Origin: Priapulus caudatus
Lineage: Eukaryota > Priapulida > Priapulimorpha > Priapulimorphida > Priapulidae
Length of the DNA stretch: 30,293 bases
Reading direction: 5' to 3'
Assembly: GCF_000485595.1 (NCBI RefSeq)
Contig: NW_014577406.1
Span: 168,003-198,295 of the forward strand
The position numbers were made by a program, and so were the translations under genes. The notes below the pieces were generated by a model. That model was not told the origin of the DNA. It made no database searches and saw only the letters and a program-made list of their open reading frames with translations. Below are positions 11,601 to 19,708 of the stretch, piece by piece (the first letter of the stretch is position 1; each line of letters starts with the position of its first letter).

Positions 11601-14600
11601 GGATGAGGCTGCCTGCTGGCGGAGGTAGCGCCGTCTTGAATAGCACTGGACAGGGAGTCAGTGGCTTTACATAAAGCTTGTTGGTCTCCACGGAAAACTG
11701 CAAACCATAACCAAAGTTAGCACCAAGATTGCGACTTTTACGTTTACACTTCCGATTGTCGGTTGTACAACAGCGAAACTGGTACAATTCGCCAATTTGA
11801 CCGCATGAGGTCGGTAGTGTGAACCCAGCTTTAGTAAAGGAATCGACAGTAAAAGCATTGTAAAAAAAAAGATGGCTTCGTGAAAGTTATTACTGAAAGG
11901 ACATGATGAAAACCCGTAAACACTAAACAATAAAATGCTTCCTGAAAGTTAAACGATAATGATGTTATTAAGAATTTGTGGGCAGTAAAGAATAGATTGT
12001 TTCGTGAGATATAAACCAGGATGTACAGATGATTGCACACGGATGCAGATTGATACTAGATTAATGTGACAATTAACATTGTTGGAGACCACAATGTAAT
12101 TCAGGTCCATATAAGGAATGTGAGATGTGTACTGGGAATATAAATAATGAAGTATTACGTAAAGCCTAGTGCAAACTTGCGACTTTTTCATGCAACTCGG
12201 CTGCGATTCTAGAATCGCAGTCGAAATTGCTGTGAAATCGCTATGTCTGCAGGAACGTGCAACTGCAACTCGTAGAGATTCTGGTCGCTTGCAACGAGTT
12301 GCAAGAAATCAAACTAGTTTGATTTTCAGCAACTGGTCACTCCCAATCGCTCCGAAATCGCTTTGAAATCGCTTCGAAATCACATGTGTGCGCACACATG
12401 GTGAAGCGCGCGACCGATCGCATGCGGTTGCAGGTTGCAGCAACGAGCAACCAAAAGTCGCAAGTCTGCACTAGGCTTAAAGCCGCACTATGCGCATCCA
12501 AACGCTAATTTTTCCAGTACTAGACTAGCAAATACTTCGTGTCATGCATAATCACACTACCTTATGGCAAAATAAACTCTAGTTCCTCCCATTTCAGTGC
12601 ACGTTTGCTTAAAATCCACAAGAAAGAGGTGCGAAATCTGGTAATCTGACGCCAACGCTAAATTGTTTGCCAAAACAATTTCGCCAAGAATCGGTTAGGT
12701 GACGTCACATGTTTTTATCTTTGCTACACCCATACCGCTGTACCGCAGCACCGCTCCACGGTTCCTTGGCAGAGCAACGCGAAAGTGTCAACAACATCGG
12801 AGAATTTGAACAAAATTGGAGGTATTTTCAAATGCCTTTTATAAGACAACGCGCAGTGACATGGGAGGAACTAGAGTTTATTTTGTCATAAGCATGGATG
12901 CTATTTGTAAGTATTTGCTAGTCTAGTACTGGAGAAATTAGCGTTTGGATGCGCATAGTGCGGCTTTAAGGGAAACACACATACAACTCATAAACATCGA
13001 ACAGAATAGAGAGTATATATAAGTATATTGAATTTTACCCCCACCCAGCAAGCATCGAACGATCGATTACGATTCAACACTCCCTTTCACCTTTCGTTTT
13101 ACATCTAATGTAACAATAACCACATGTGACTACAAAATATGTACGATGTTCCACTCACGGTCCATACTGCACGCTTGGTGTTCTCTGCAGGTGAAAAGAG
13201 CACCTCAAAGTTATACTCTCCGCTGTACGGGGTGCTGAAACAGAAACGCCATGCACCCTTGACTTCTCTCAAGCCTTTCAGGTCCAAGGTTCCTATGTGG
13301 CCTTCCAATTATAACTAGAGCATAAACTGTGTTATCAGACACTTCTACAGAATGGGTGGATATCTGACTACAGAGGGAAGTTTTGACATTTCCATTGAGT
13401 GGAAGGTATACGGTGAAACCACCACAATAGAAACTTGTTTATAGGGAACACGACTATTCCAATGATAGGCAGTAATTACAGTAAAGCCATCTCTATAGAA
13501 GGAACACCCACTTATAAATGACAATTAGGCATCTCCCTCGAGTTACCATTATATATACACAAAGCTGTGCTTTACCTCACCTTTAAAGTAAAATGGTTCA
13601 AAGTTACAAACACACATCCAAAATTCTTCCCACCAGCTAACTCCATTTTGACAGATTCATTGATTTTCATTCAACTGTATCAGCAGTTAAAATGTGTTAC
13701 TTACTTTGAGGGTATGTGAGATGGCACAGAGACAGGTGGCACATGTGATTGCGATGGTGCTACCTGAAAGTAAAAACAGCGAATGTCATTTACCTGGGTC
13801 CTTGTGTTATGATTCACTATGCTCATTTACAAAACTGTACTATACGCGAACACTTTTTATGCTGACTGGCTGAAGAACGTTGATATTTACAAGATGCATT
13901 TGTTACACACGCATAAAATACACAAATACATAGTCACTTACAACATCTTCATGCTTAATGTGAACGGTCGGCTAAACTGCCAACATGGCGCCATGTATTA
14001 GATGACACGTGACCTCTATTAAATCACTACCGTTCCATTGCCCTGTTGGGTGTGGGGGTGTGACACATCGTCTGTCGATTAATCGGAGGGTCAGCAACCT
14101 GTCCACTAAGTCTGATGTGTTCATGTTTTGTGGTTGTATTAGGCTAGTTAGCGTGTGCGCCACTCGCATACTTAGGGATATGGGTGAATTCCAAATGGTA
14201 ACTTTTTCAGGCAATGTCTGTACGACTGTTTTCCAGGTACAAATTTGATGTACGTGAGTAAATTTGCAATACATTTTTAAAACACCGGTCATCGTGTCAC
14301 AAAAATCGCATGGAAATACAGCTTAACCACATGCCTATCTAGCTTTAATAGTGCCACTCGGCTAAACACAGTCTGAATAATTATTTCAACTGCTGAAATT
14401 CAATTCTGAATTATATGACCCTACGGAGAATTTAATAGTGGTCTACTGTCAGATTGTAAACTTGTCAGCAACTTTATCGCGTTTTACACCAACAGATGGC
14501 AGCACGAGCTTAAAACACATCAGCTGTGCAAGCGGGTCTACTTTCTTTCTGCTGAACATCGACCATGCTTTGTGACATGCGAGACATGCCGTATCAACGA

Positions 14601-15408
14601 CATAAGGCGCGTTCACACGGACGTTTTTGGCCCGAGTCTAATTAGGCCCGTGCCAGATTTGGTCCTATCGAAAACGTCGGACCAGGCCCGAGCCAAATTT
14701 TAGCACCAGCTTTTGGCGAGCGGTAGATGCCGCGAGTGTCGAACGTGTACTTCGACGAAATAAAGTCCAAAACAGTATAAAAATTCGAAAAATTTGATCA
14801 GGATGCACGTTTTCAAGATTGATAATTGAACTCGGAACGGATGTAAACACTCTGAATCGTACACAACGCCATCTCGCGACATACTGCCAAAGTATCTGTG
14901 AGATATTGGTGCAATAAATTTATTTGAATTTGAATTTGAATTTGACAGACAGTATTCACTTGCGTACGTGTGAACGCTCCGACTCAAACCGGCCCGAGCC
15001 AAACCTAGACCATTTGGCTCGAGCCAAGCATGACCGTGTGAACGCGACTATATATCTGTTGGTGCTTCGAAGCAATCACACACGCATGCAACACCTATTT
15101 CCCAGCTGATACAACTGAAACTGAATCCTTATCCCTATTATATCAAGTATATCGCGCAGTACATGTGTAAAATATAAAAATGTATAATACACTGCAACCT
15201 AATGTATTACACTTACGTCATAGTGTTATTATAACGCAGCGAGCCGAAACCATCTTACATGTGTTTTTTTCTAATCATTACATGCTACCGCAGAAAAACA
15301 AATTATATTACTTGCCTACTTATGTAAGAAGAAAAAAATGATATTACCCAATTGAAAACCTGGACCTACTTTACTCACCTCATGATTGCCATCACCAAAT
15401 GGTGGAAG
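5514..15408 (-). CDS. p53: p53/p63/p73-family transcription factor, 8 exons, 5'-partial
   Basis: Exons in transcript order: 15408-15379, 13763-13705, 13234-13159, 11697-11514, 11092-10876, 8389-8197, 6689-6568, 5610-5514. All introns are GT-AG and all phases join (978 nt, 325 aa plus stop). Domains: short Pro/Ser linker (1-30), p53 DNA-binding domain (about 31-240), basic linker, tetramerisation segment with [18 protein letters not shown], Gln-rich tail and a basic C-terminus (GKKKQQARP). The four zinc ligands are visible (C and H in KRCPNH, two C in MCYNSC). So are DNA-contact and structural arginines equivalent to human R175, R248, R273, R280 and R282 ([16 protein letters not shown]). Family members act as nuclear tetrameric DNA-binding factors in the DNA-damage and germline stress response. 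The N-terminal transactivation exon is not found. No SAM exon is seen. The orthologue is certain at family level; assignment to p53, p63 or p73 is not meaningful in an invertebrate. Confidence 0.97.
5611..6567 (-). other. p53-like intron between exons g and h
   Basis: 957 bp of AT-rich sequence with no clear transposon or repeat. A short plus-strand frame at 6115-6315 has no family resemblance. Confidence 0.75.
6568..6689 (-). CDS. p53: p53-like exon g (tetramerisation helix and Gln-rich tail)
   Basis: 122 nt from CTATTCAG to GTAAGT, phase 0 in, phase 2 out. Encodes [20 protein letters not shown], the tetramerisation helix, then [20 protein letters not shown], a Gln-rich extension that could lengthen the helix as in p63/p73. 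This is the clearest link between the DNA-binding exons and the C-terminus. Confidence 0.96.
7135..7406. repeat. Degenerate tandem repeat with CTCTATAGAA motif, intron
   Basis: Several diverged units carrying CCTCTATAGAA, TATAAATGACACTTTT and CCCTTGAGTG-type segments in repeating order. A related block lies at about 13330-13560. They look like decayed copies of a DNA-transposon-derived repeat with ACAGTGAAA..CCTCTA ends. Immediately followed by the pogo-like element. Confidence 0.6.
7407..8185. mobile_element. pogo/Tigger-like non-autonomous element
   Basis: The left end, CAGTCAAACCTCGGTTATCC, is inverted at the right end (CGGATAATCGAAGTTTAACTG, read in parts at 8165-8185). Inner arms are also inverted (CTCTAGG near 7502 against CCTAGAG near 8070; AAAAGTTGCGCA near 7675 against TGCGCAACTTTT near 7898). 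The left flank is TA, as expected for a Tc1/mariner-superfamily target; the right flank has decayed to TT. 779 bp, no transposase. The family assignment rests on the terminal motif only. Confidence 0.7.
8197..8389 (-). CDS. p53: p53-like exon f (end of DNA-binding domain, basic linker)
   Basis: 193 nt, phase 2 in, phase 0 out. Begins (D)[22 protein letters not shown], the last strand and H2 helix with R273, C275, C277, R280 and R282 equivalents. Then follow a Lys/Arg-rich segment ([15 protein letters not shown]) that may act as the nuclear localisation signal and the start of the tetramerisation domain (DDEMFMLQ). The linker is much shorter than in human p53. The exon ends at the position of human Q331/I332 in the same phase. 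A pogo-like element ends 12 bp beyond the exon. Confidence 0.96.
8390..10441 (-). other. Intron sequence between exons e and f, distal part
   Basis: About 2 kb with A-rich stretches (9297-9400, 9705-9735) and no recognised element or exon. Frames of up to 161 codons at 9617-10102 lack any known domain. Confidence 0.6.
10442..10858. mobile_element. Small hAT-like element, TAGGGAC ends
   Basis: Left end TAGGGACAATCATTTTCC and right end ATTTT..CGTCCCTA form terminal inverted repeats. The interior is full of AAACGGAA/GGAAAACGG motifs. Flanks share CTCTCC (left ..GCTCTCC, right CTCTCCCT), a possible imperfect target duplication. The TAGGG terminus fits the hAT end consensus. It stops 16 bp from the splice donor of exon e. 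Confidence 0.6.
10876..11092 (-). CDS. p53: p53-like exon e (DNA-binding domain core, L3 loop)
   Basis: 217 nt, phase 1 in, phase 2 out, from TTACTTCCAG to GTGAGT. Contains [37 protein letters not shown] and IQLVFTLEN. The two Cys of MCYNSC are the remaining zinc ligands (C238 and C242 in human), and NRRP holds the R248 and R249 equivalents. Human TP53 has an intron at codon 224/225 inside this stretch; here it is absent. The position equivalent to human N239 is Tyr. Confidence 0.97.
11219..11439. mobile_element. Miniature inverted-repeat element, AGCTGGGTTTACACTACC ends
   Basis: 221 bp. The left arm (GGGTTTACACTACC, ACTTTATGTT) is inverted at the right (AACATAAAGT, GGTAGTGTAAACCC). The flanking TAG/TAA is close to the 3-bp TWA target of PIF/Harbinger. 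It fills about half of the 421-bp intron between exons d and e. Confidence 0.75.
11514..11697 (-). CDS. p53: p53-like exon d (DNA-binding domain, first zinc ligands)
   Basis: 184 nt, phase 0 in, phase 1 out. Begins [17 protein letters not shown] and runs through [16 protein letters not shown] to [16 protein letters not shown] and H of KRCPNH are the equivalents of human C176 and H179, and R is that of R175. The exon ends at the codon equivalent to human 187 with the same phase as the human intron. Branch-point-side sequence just upstream of its acceptor comes from a truncated miniature element. Confidence 0.97.
11732..11830. mobile_element. Truncated copy of the same miniature element
   Basis: Matches the right half of the element at 11219-11439: shared GATTGTCGGTTGTACA, GGTACAATTCGCCAA-like and GGTCGGTAGTGTGAACCC, then AGCT followed by TTA. 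The left half is missing. It begins about 34 bp upstream of the exon d acceptor in transcript sense. Confidence 0.65.
12163..12477. mobile_element. Harbinger-like MITE, AGCCTAGTGC ends, TAA target
   Basis: 315 bp with inverted ends AGCCTAGTGCAAACTTGCGA and TCGCAAGTCTGCACTAGGCT, flanked on both sides by TAA (12160-12162 and 12478-12480), the 3-bp duplication typical of PIF/Harbinger. The interior has repeated AAATCGCT motifs and no coding capacity. Confidence 0.8.
12481..12965. mobile_element. Long-arm fold-back MITE, AGCCGCACTATGCGCATCC ends
   Basis: 485 bp. Near-perfect inverted arms include AGCCGCACTATGCGCATCC, AAACGCTAATTT, AGTACTAGACTAGCAAATAC, then AAAATAAACTCTAGTTCCTC after a short interruption; total arm about 130 bp. 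It abuts the previous element, sharing its right TAA; its own right flank reads TTA. A 60-codon frame inside is not conserved-looking. Confidence 0.85.
13159..13234 (-). CDS. p53: p53-like exon c (start of the DNA-binding domain)
   Basis: 76 nt from TTTCAG to GTGAGT. Encodes [15 protein letters not shown] and ENTKRAVWT, the first strands of the domain. The Lys in NTKRAVWT aligns with human K120, a loop L1 contact residue. The exon ends in phase 0 at the position of human T125, where human TP53 also has an intron. Confidence 0.93.
13330..13560. repeat. Second degenerate CTCTATAGAA-type repeat block
   Basis: Diverged units with TTCTACAGAATGG, ACAGTAAAGCCATCTCTATAGAA (read in parts) and TTATAAATGACAATT. 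Same family as the block at 7135-7406 but in another intron. Confidence 0.55.
13705..13763 (-). CDS. p53: p53-like exon b (linker before the DNA-binding domain)
   Basis: 59 nt between CTTTCAG and GTAAGT, starting in phase 0 and ending with two bases of a split codon. Encodes [19 protein letters not shown], and the split codon AA|C gives Asn. The join [15 protein letters not shown] matches the IPSNTDYPG-type start of the p63/p73 DNA-binding domain, which fixes the splice sites. Confidence 0.85.
14605..15048. mobile_element. MITE with GCGTTCACACGG ends (copy A)
   Basis: Ends GCGCGTTCACACGGACG and CCGTGTGAACGCGACT are inverted repeats. Subterminal GGCCCGAG / GGCTCGAGCC motifs are repeated on both sides, as is CGGACCAGGCCCGAGCC. 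The interior contains a (TTTGAA)n run near 14921-14943. Located in the first visible intron. About 444 bp; target duplication not resolved. Confidence 0.7.
15379..15408 (-). CDS. p53: p53-like exon a (most 5' visible, 30 nt)
   Basis: A 30-nt phase 0-0 exon encoding [10 protein letters not shown]. It is preceded on the minus strand by a long pyrimidine tract and TTTACAG, and followed by GTGAGT. Micro-exons are hard to prove by eye. Support comes from the good splice sites, the phase match to the next exon and the Pro-rich content expected before the DNA-binding domain. It lies inside the duplicated segment; the equivalent in copy B (25588-25619) is broken. Confidence 0.6.
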
Positions 15409-15590
15409 CTGTAAATAAAGAGAAAAATGCCGGGAATTATTACTAAAATAATATTGACAAAAAGACAAAAAGACAATAACACACAATATGGATTGAACAG
15501 TTTATTGAGATATTGAATAGGGATCAATCCGAAAACATGCCGAACTGATAATGCTGACTGAGTGCACAGGCACTTGGAGCGTTTCAATAA

Positions 15591-16240
15591 GGTAGTATCG
15601 AAAGCAAAGACCTCGAAAACGAAGACCTAAGACCTAAGACCCCGAAAACAAAGACCTCTCGAAAAATATACTGAGGCACTAAAAATCTTCGTTAATTGGT
15701 GTTTCGCAAACATTGTCTACCATATCCGCAAATAATAGCAGGGTCTTCGTTTTCGAGATTACCACCCCCAAAATCTCGAAAACGAAGACCACCGACTATC
15801 AATGTAGACAACACTAGAATTAAAGGCATTTATAACAGTGGGAGACTAGAGATAATTTTTCACAAGAAAACACAGGCAACCCGTGCACGGTTTATTTGGA
15901 ACAACAACCATTGCTTCTCGACGGCGGAACGTAATGTTCTAAAAGAAAGCGAAAGTACTGTATAAATATCGGATAGAGTGTGTTGTTTGAGCAGCAGGCT
16001 TGTCTACATTGATAGTCATTAATTCGGCTTAAAAATGGGGGTCTTCGTTTTCGAGATTTTGGGGGGTAATCTCGAAGACCCTGCTATTATTTGCGGATAT
16101 GGTAGACAATGTTTGCGAAACACCAATAACAAAGATTTTTAGTGCTTCAGTATATTTTCGACAGGTCCTTGTTTCGAGGTCTCAAGTCTTAGCGTCTTTG
16201 TTTTCGAGTCTTAGTCTTAGGTTTCGTTTTCGATACTACC
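15591..16240. mobile_element. Fold-back element with 9-bp target duplication (copy A)
   Basis: Starts GGTAGTATCGAAA and ends CGATACTACC, flanked on both sides by TTTCAATAA (15582-15590 and 16241-16249). The arms are about 220 bp and run through repeated AAGACC/CGAAAACGAAGACC units, TTTGCGGATATGGTAGACAA, and CCCCCAAAATCTCGAAAACG. Long arms with a 9-bp duplication fit a Mutator-like MITE. No transposase. Confidence 0.85.
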
Positions 16241-16367
16241 TTTCAATAAAATAAAATGCCTAAATAAATACGAAATCTATTTACTACCAAAGCTCTACTA
16301 GTAGCACTGTATATTTATGTGTCAGTGTGCAGCAGCAGCCAGCGAGTTGCTCATAGGGTCAGAGTCA

Positions 16368-16564
16368 TACCTATGTGTCCCGCTACCTATGTGTCCCGTA
16401 CCTATTGTGTCCAGTACCAGGTACTATGTGTCCGGACCTATGTGTCCAGTACCCGGTACCTATGTGTCCCAGTACCCCGGTACCTATGTGTCCCAGTACC
16501 CGGTACCTATGTGTCCAGTACCCAGGTACCTATGTGTCCCGTGCGTACCTATGTTTCCCAGTAC
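16368..16564. repeat. GGTACC minisatellite, forward block (copy A)
   Basis: About nine degenerate units of roughly 16-22 bp built on GGTACCTATGTGTCCCAGTA. The inverted counterpart is at 17013-17156. Confidence 0.9.
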
Positions 16565-17012
16565 ACGAAACAAAGGATTTCAGGATTAAGCCTAGGCTGT
16601 TACGTCAGCAAACAAAAAAATTAAAATGTTTTTTTAGAATTTCAATACAAAACTGTCAGTTCAGTTCACAATTTTTGCATTAAGCGGGGGACACACCATG
16701 CGAAATTCGCATATTCATATTAATATATATTTTATATATCATTATAAATGTTCAATTTCCATTTATCGTTTTTTTCCATGACTTTTATATGACTTCCATA
16801 TAATATATATTATAATGAATGCGATTAATTTTGAGATTAATTCAGAATATTTTCGTTTGTGTTAAAAGAATTTTGAGTCCCGTATTTAAAAGGTTGAGGC
16901 TGTAATTCAGTATTATTTCATTTGTTTAAAGACATTTTAAGGGAGACATACTGAGCATAGTTTTATTCTCTCATGACTTTAAATAGTACCCCCTTTTAAG
17001 ATGGGGAACATT
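16565..17012. other. AT-rich sequence between inverted minisatellite blocks
   Basis: Forms the loop of the minisatellite inverted repeat. Contains TA-rich palindromic stretches (16706-16745, 16797-16815). No gene. Confidence 0.6.
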
Positions 17013-17156
17013 GGTACGGGAAACATAGGTACTGGGGACACATAGGTACCCGGCGTACTGCGGATACATAGGTACCGGGACACCATAAGGGACACATAGG
17101 TACCTGGGTACTGGGCACATAGGTACCGGAACATAGGTACCGGGACACATAGGTAT
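17013..17156. repeat. GGTACC minisatellite, inverted block (copy A)
   Basis: Units of GGTACCGGGACACATA, the reverse complement of the block at 16368-16564. The outer edges also match in inverted sense (GGGTC..ATACCTATGTGTCCC against GGGACACATAGGTATGGACCC). Confidence 0.9.
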
Positions 17157-17268
17157 GGACCCGTATTTAGTACCGCAGATGGGGTCGTTGTCGTATCAGC
17201 TAACAGATATGTACCTGAGGTAGTTTTAGGTTGTTTAGTATTATGTTTATATTTTTATATGAGGTATG

Positions 17269-17331
17269 TTAGGGTTAGGTTAGGGTTAGGGTAGGTTAGG
17301 GTGAGGTTAGGGTTAGGGTTAGGGTTAGGGT
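17269..17331. repeat. Interstitial telomere-like (TTAGGG)n tract (copy A)
   Basis: About ten TTAGGG units with a few 5-base variants (GTTAGG, GTGAGG) between GAGGTATG and GTACACTTCTG. TTAGGG is the ancestral animal telomere repeat. The tract is inside DNA, flanked by inverted GGTACATA-type sequence, so it is not a chromosome end as assembled. Confidence 0.95.
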
Positions 17332-17377
17332 ACACTTCTGTAGTACAGGTCTGGTACACTTTGTGTATACATATAAT

Positions 17378-18526
17378 CAAGGCTCGACACTAGCGGTGGC
17401 CCGGTGGCCCGGGGCCACCAAAACTTGATGTCGGGCCACCAAAATTTCCAAAAGTTAAAATTTGGTGGCCCGAACGGGCCACTAAAATTTCAAAGTGTCT
17501 ATGTGATAAAAATAATTGTTTCTTACGTGCTAATCTCATTCAAAAGAGAGCGAGCAATTCGCGGAGCGAGGGCACACGTACGCACGTGCAGCATTCTATA
17601 CGCGGGCATACACGGCGCACGTTTAATCGAAGTCTACTGCGGCTGCAACAAGCCACATTATTGTGTTACATACATGCGTCCCGGAAGGGTCGGTACGGAG
17701 CGGGACACATGGGCAAAATACGGGACGTCTGGTCACCCTGATTGCTAGCTAGCTGCACTGGTTCTCACTGTTTCGGATCCAAAGCGAAACTGCCAGCGTT
17801 CGAAAGTTCGCGTAGAATAACTGAACTATTCCATGAAGATGATCAGTTTTTAATCCGAAGTGTAATATTAGTGCTTTGTAAGTTTATTTATGCATTTTCT
17901 CTGTCTTTACGCAACGAATATTTGAACTTAGTCTTAGACATGGCTGCTTTTTCTTTTTTAATGCATGGCGTACAGGCTACTTTGTTGATATAATTATGGT
18001 TCTACTTTATCTTATTACATCTGCAATATTTATTTTTACAGTTTCAAAGCCTGCCAGACATTTTAACTTTCATGAGATTAAATGTATATGTTTTATTTTA
18101 ACATGAAAAGCCAATGTGTTGTTGTTTATTACAGTGCATGCTCTGTGACTTTGATCTTCTTGAACGTCTGAACTGATCGTTAGCATGTGCACGCGCGTGT
18201 TTAGATAAAAATAATGAGTAAAGTAGAAAAATGATATGCAAGATTCTTGGTGAAAATTTGATGCCGTGGAATGGATAATTCAAATGTATGCCTCAACATC
18301 AATGTCAGTGTGTGCATTTGTGTGGGTTTGCTTTAAAGACTTGTGCAAGTGCATCAGACGGCCCAATTTTCAATAATATACAATACGAGATTGAAAAAGA
18401 TTTATAATGTTTTTCTTTGTGTTTTTTTCGGGCCACCCGATTGCATTTTCGGGCCACCAAAATTGAAAATCAAATTTTGGTGGCCCGATTCGGGCCACTA
18501 AAAAAAAAAGTTAGTGTCGAGCCTTG
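17378..18526. mobile_element. hAT-like non-autonomous element with GGTGGCCCG subterminal repeats (copy A)
   Basis: Starts CAAGGCTCGACACTA and ends TAGTGTCGAGCCTTG. Both ends carry inverted GGGCCACCAAAATT / AATTTTGGTGGCCCG repeats. The CAAGG terminus fits the hAT consensus. Flanking octamers CATATAAT and CATATATG may be a mutated target duplication. About 1.15 kb and no transposase. GGTCACCCTG at 17731-17740 could be the end of an older nested element. It splits a GGTACATATCTGT inverted repeat. Confidence 0.75.
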
Positions 18527-18652
18527 CATATATGTACCTCGGGTACATATCTGTAGTACCTGATACGACAACGACCCCTTCAGCTTTAGTACCAGGGTAC
18601 GTTCCGGCAGTACCCTAGGGACATTAGACCCTCGTAGCCTAAGCGACTGCTA

Positions 18653-18713
18653 GTCTTGATCGGTACCGTCCCTTCTCACACGCTCGATATAGGGCGTGTG
18701 AGAAGACGGGTAC
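18653..18713. repeat. Hairpin flanked by GGTACC (copy A)
   Basis: GGTACCGTC, then CTTCTCACACGC, a short loop, GCGTGTGAGAAG, then GGGTACC. The stem of about 20 pairs has small mismatches. Repeated in copy B near 28930-28993. Confidence 0.85.
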
Positions 18714-18936
18714 CAGTCAACTGCCAGTCTACCTCATATGAGTCATAAGCAAATCTACCACGTGCGGCGGCGCTAGCGCATCGCCCACACTGGGAGACGT
18801 GTCAGAACTTGCATTGCTCGCGTAGTCTCCCTGCCACCACGAACCTGGCAGCACACACCGCTATACACGCATTACACGCTAATCACATAGGGTCTGCACG
18901 GAGACCATCGCAACACTAAATATTATCTTGATATTA

Positions 18937-19708
18937 TCAAGAGCGGATCAATATACAGAGTGTACAACGGAAAAACGGAAATAGTGCATTTCACGACTAC
19001 ATTATTCTACTTTGCCTGCGAGTCTAGAATAATTTCATGGTATTGCATTAAGCAGAATCTTTGCTCTCTAAAACAAGGCCAACCGCTTGTCAATACGATA
19101 CTCCTAGCGGAGATATCGGCTCCTAAACCTCCCCTCCACATGCAAACGCCACCTCGAATCCACTTCTGCCACCATCCTACACGCGGCTAAGCGTTGCTTC
19201 GTGAAAGTTCGGTTTTTCCGCGATAAATTTATGAATGGACGGCGCTTCGGTTATCATAGGTGACATTCGGGGCATCGCCTATGCCTTATCTTCCATTATC
19301 TTTCCTAGCACGGCTAACGCCGTCATGATGGAGCCGCTCCATCAAGTTTTTACAACGCAGCTCAGTTACTAAGTGTAGTAAACAGTACCAAATTTGGGCA
19401 TATGACATCAATTATCAGCGCTCCAAGTGGTGACGGAAACCGATAGCCAAAATGCTTACCGCGTGTAGGATGGTGGCAGAAGTGGATTCGAGGTGGCGTT
19501 TGCATGTGGAGGGGAGGTTTAGGAGCGATATCTCCGCTAGGAGTATCGTATTGACAAGCGGTTGGTCTTGTTTTAGAGAGCAAAGAATTCTGCTTAATGC
19601 AATACCATGAAATTATTCTAGACTCGCAGGCAAAGTAGAATAATGTAGTCGTGAAATAGCACTATTTTCCCGTTTTTCCGTTGTACACTCTAGGTATTCC
19701 GCTCTTGA
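18937..19708. mobile_element. Fold-back element, TCAAGAGCGG ends (copy A)
   Basis: Inverted arms of about 270 bp run from TCAAGAGCGG through AGTGTACAACGGAAAAACGG, TTGCCTGCGAGTCTAGAATA, CCGCTTGTCAATACGATACT and TTCTGCCACCATCCTACACG, and return in reverse at 19460-19708. Both flanks read TATTA, a possible 5-bp duplication, but GATATTA repeats make it ambiguous. The unique centre of about 250 bp has no known coding sequence. The superfamily is not determined. Confidence 0.85.

Noticed and set aside
16317-16683. Pro/Val/Ser/Cys-rich repeat peptides (YVSQYPGT-like)
   Set aside because: Open in all three frames because the minisatellite lacks stops; not evidence for a protein. The same applies to 26528-26850.
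17269-17331. A chromosome end
   Set aside because: The TTAGGG tract is only about 60 bp, is flanked by complex sequence on both sides, and recurs in copy B.
17404-17993. hAT transposase inside the hAT-like element
   Set aside because: The frames found are short and lack any recognisable transposase or zinc-finger motif; the element appears non-autonomous.
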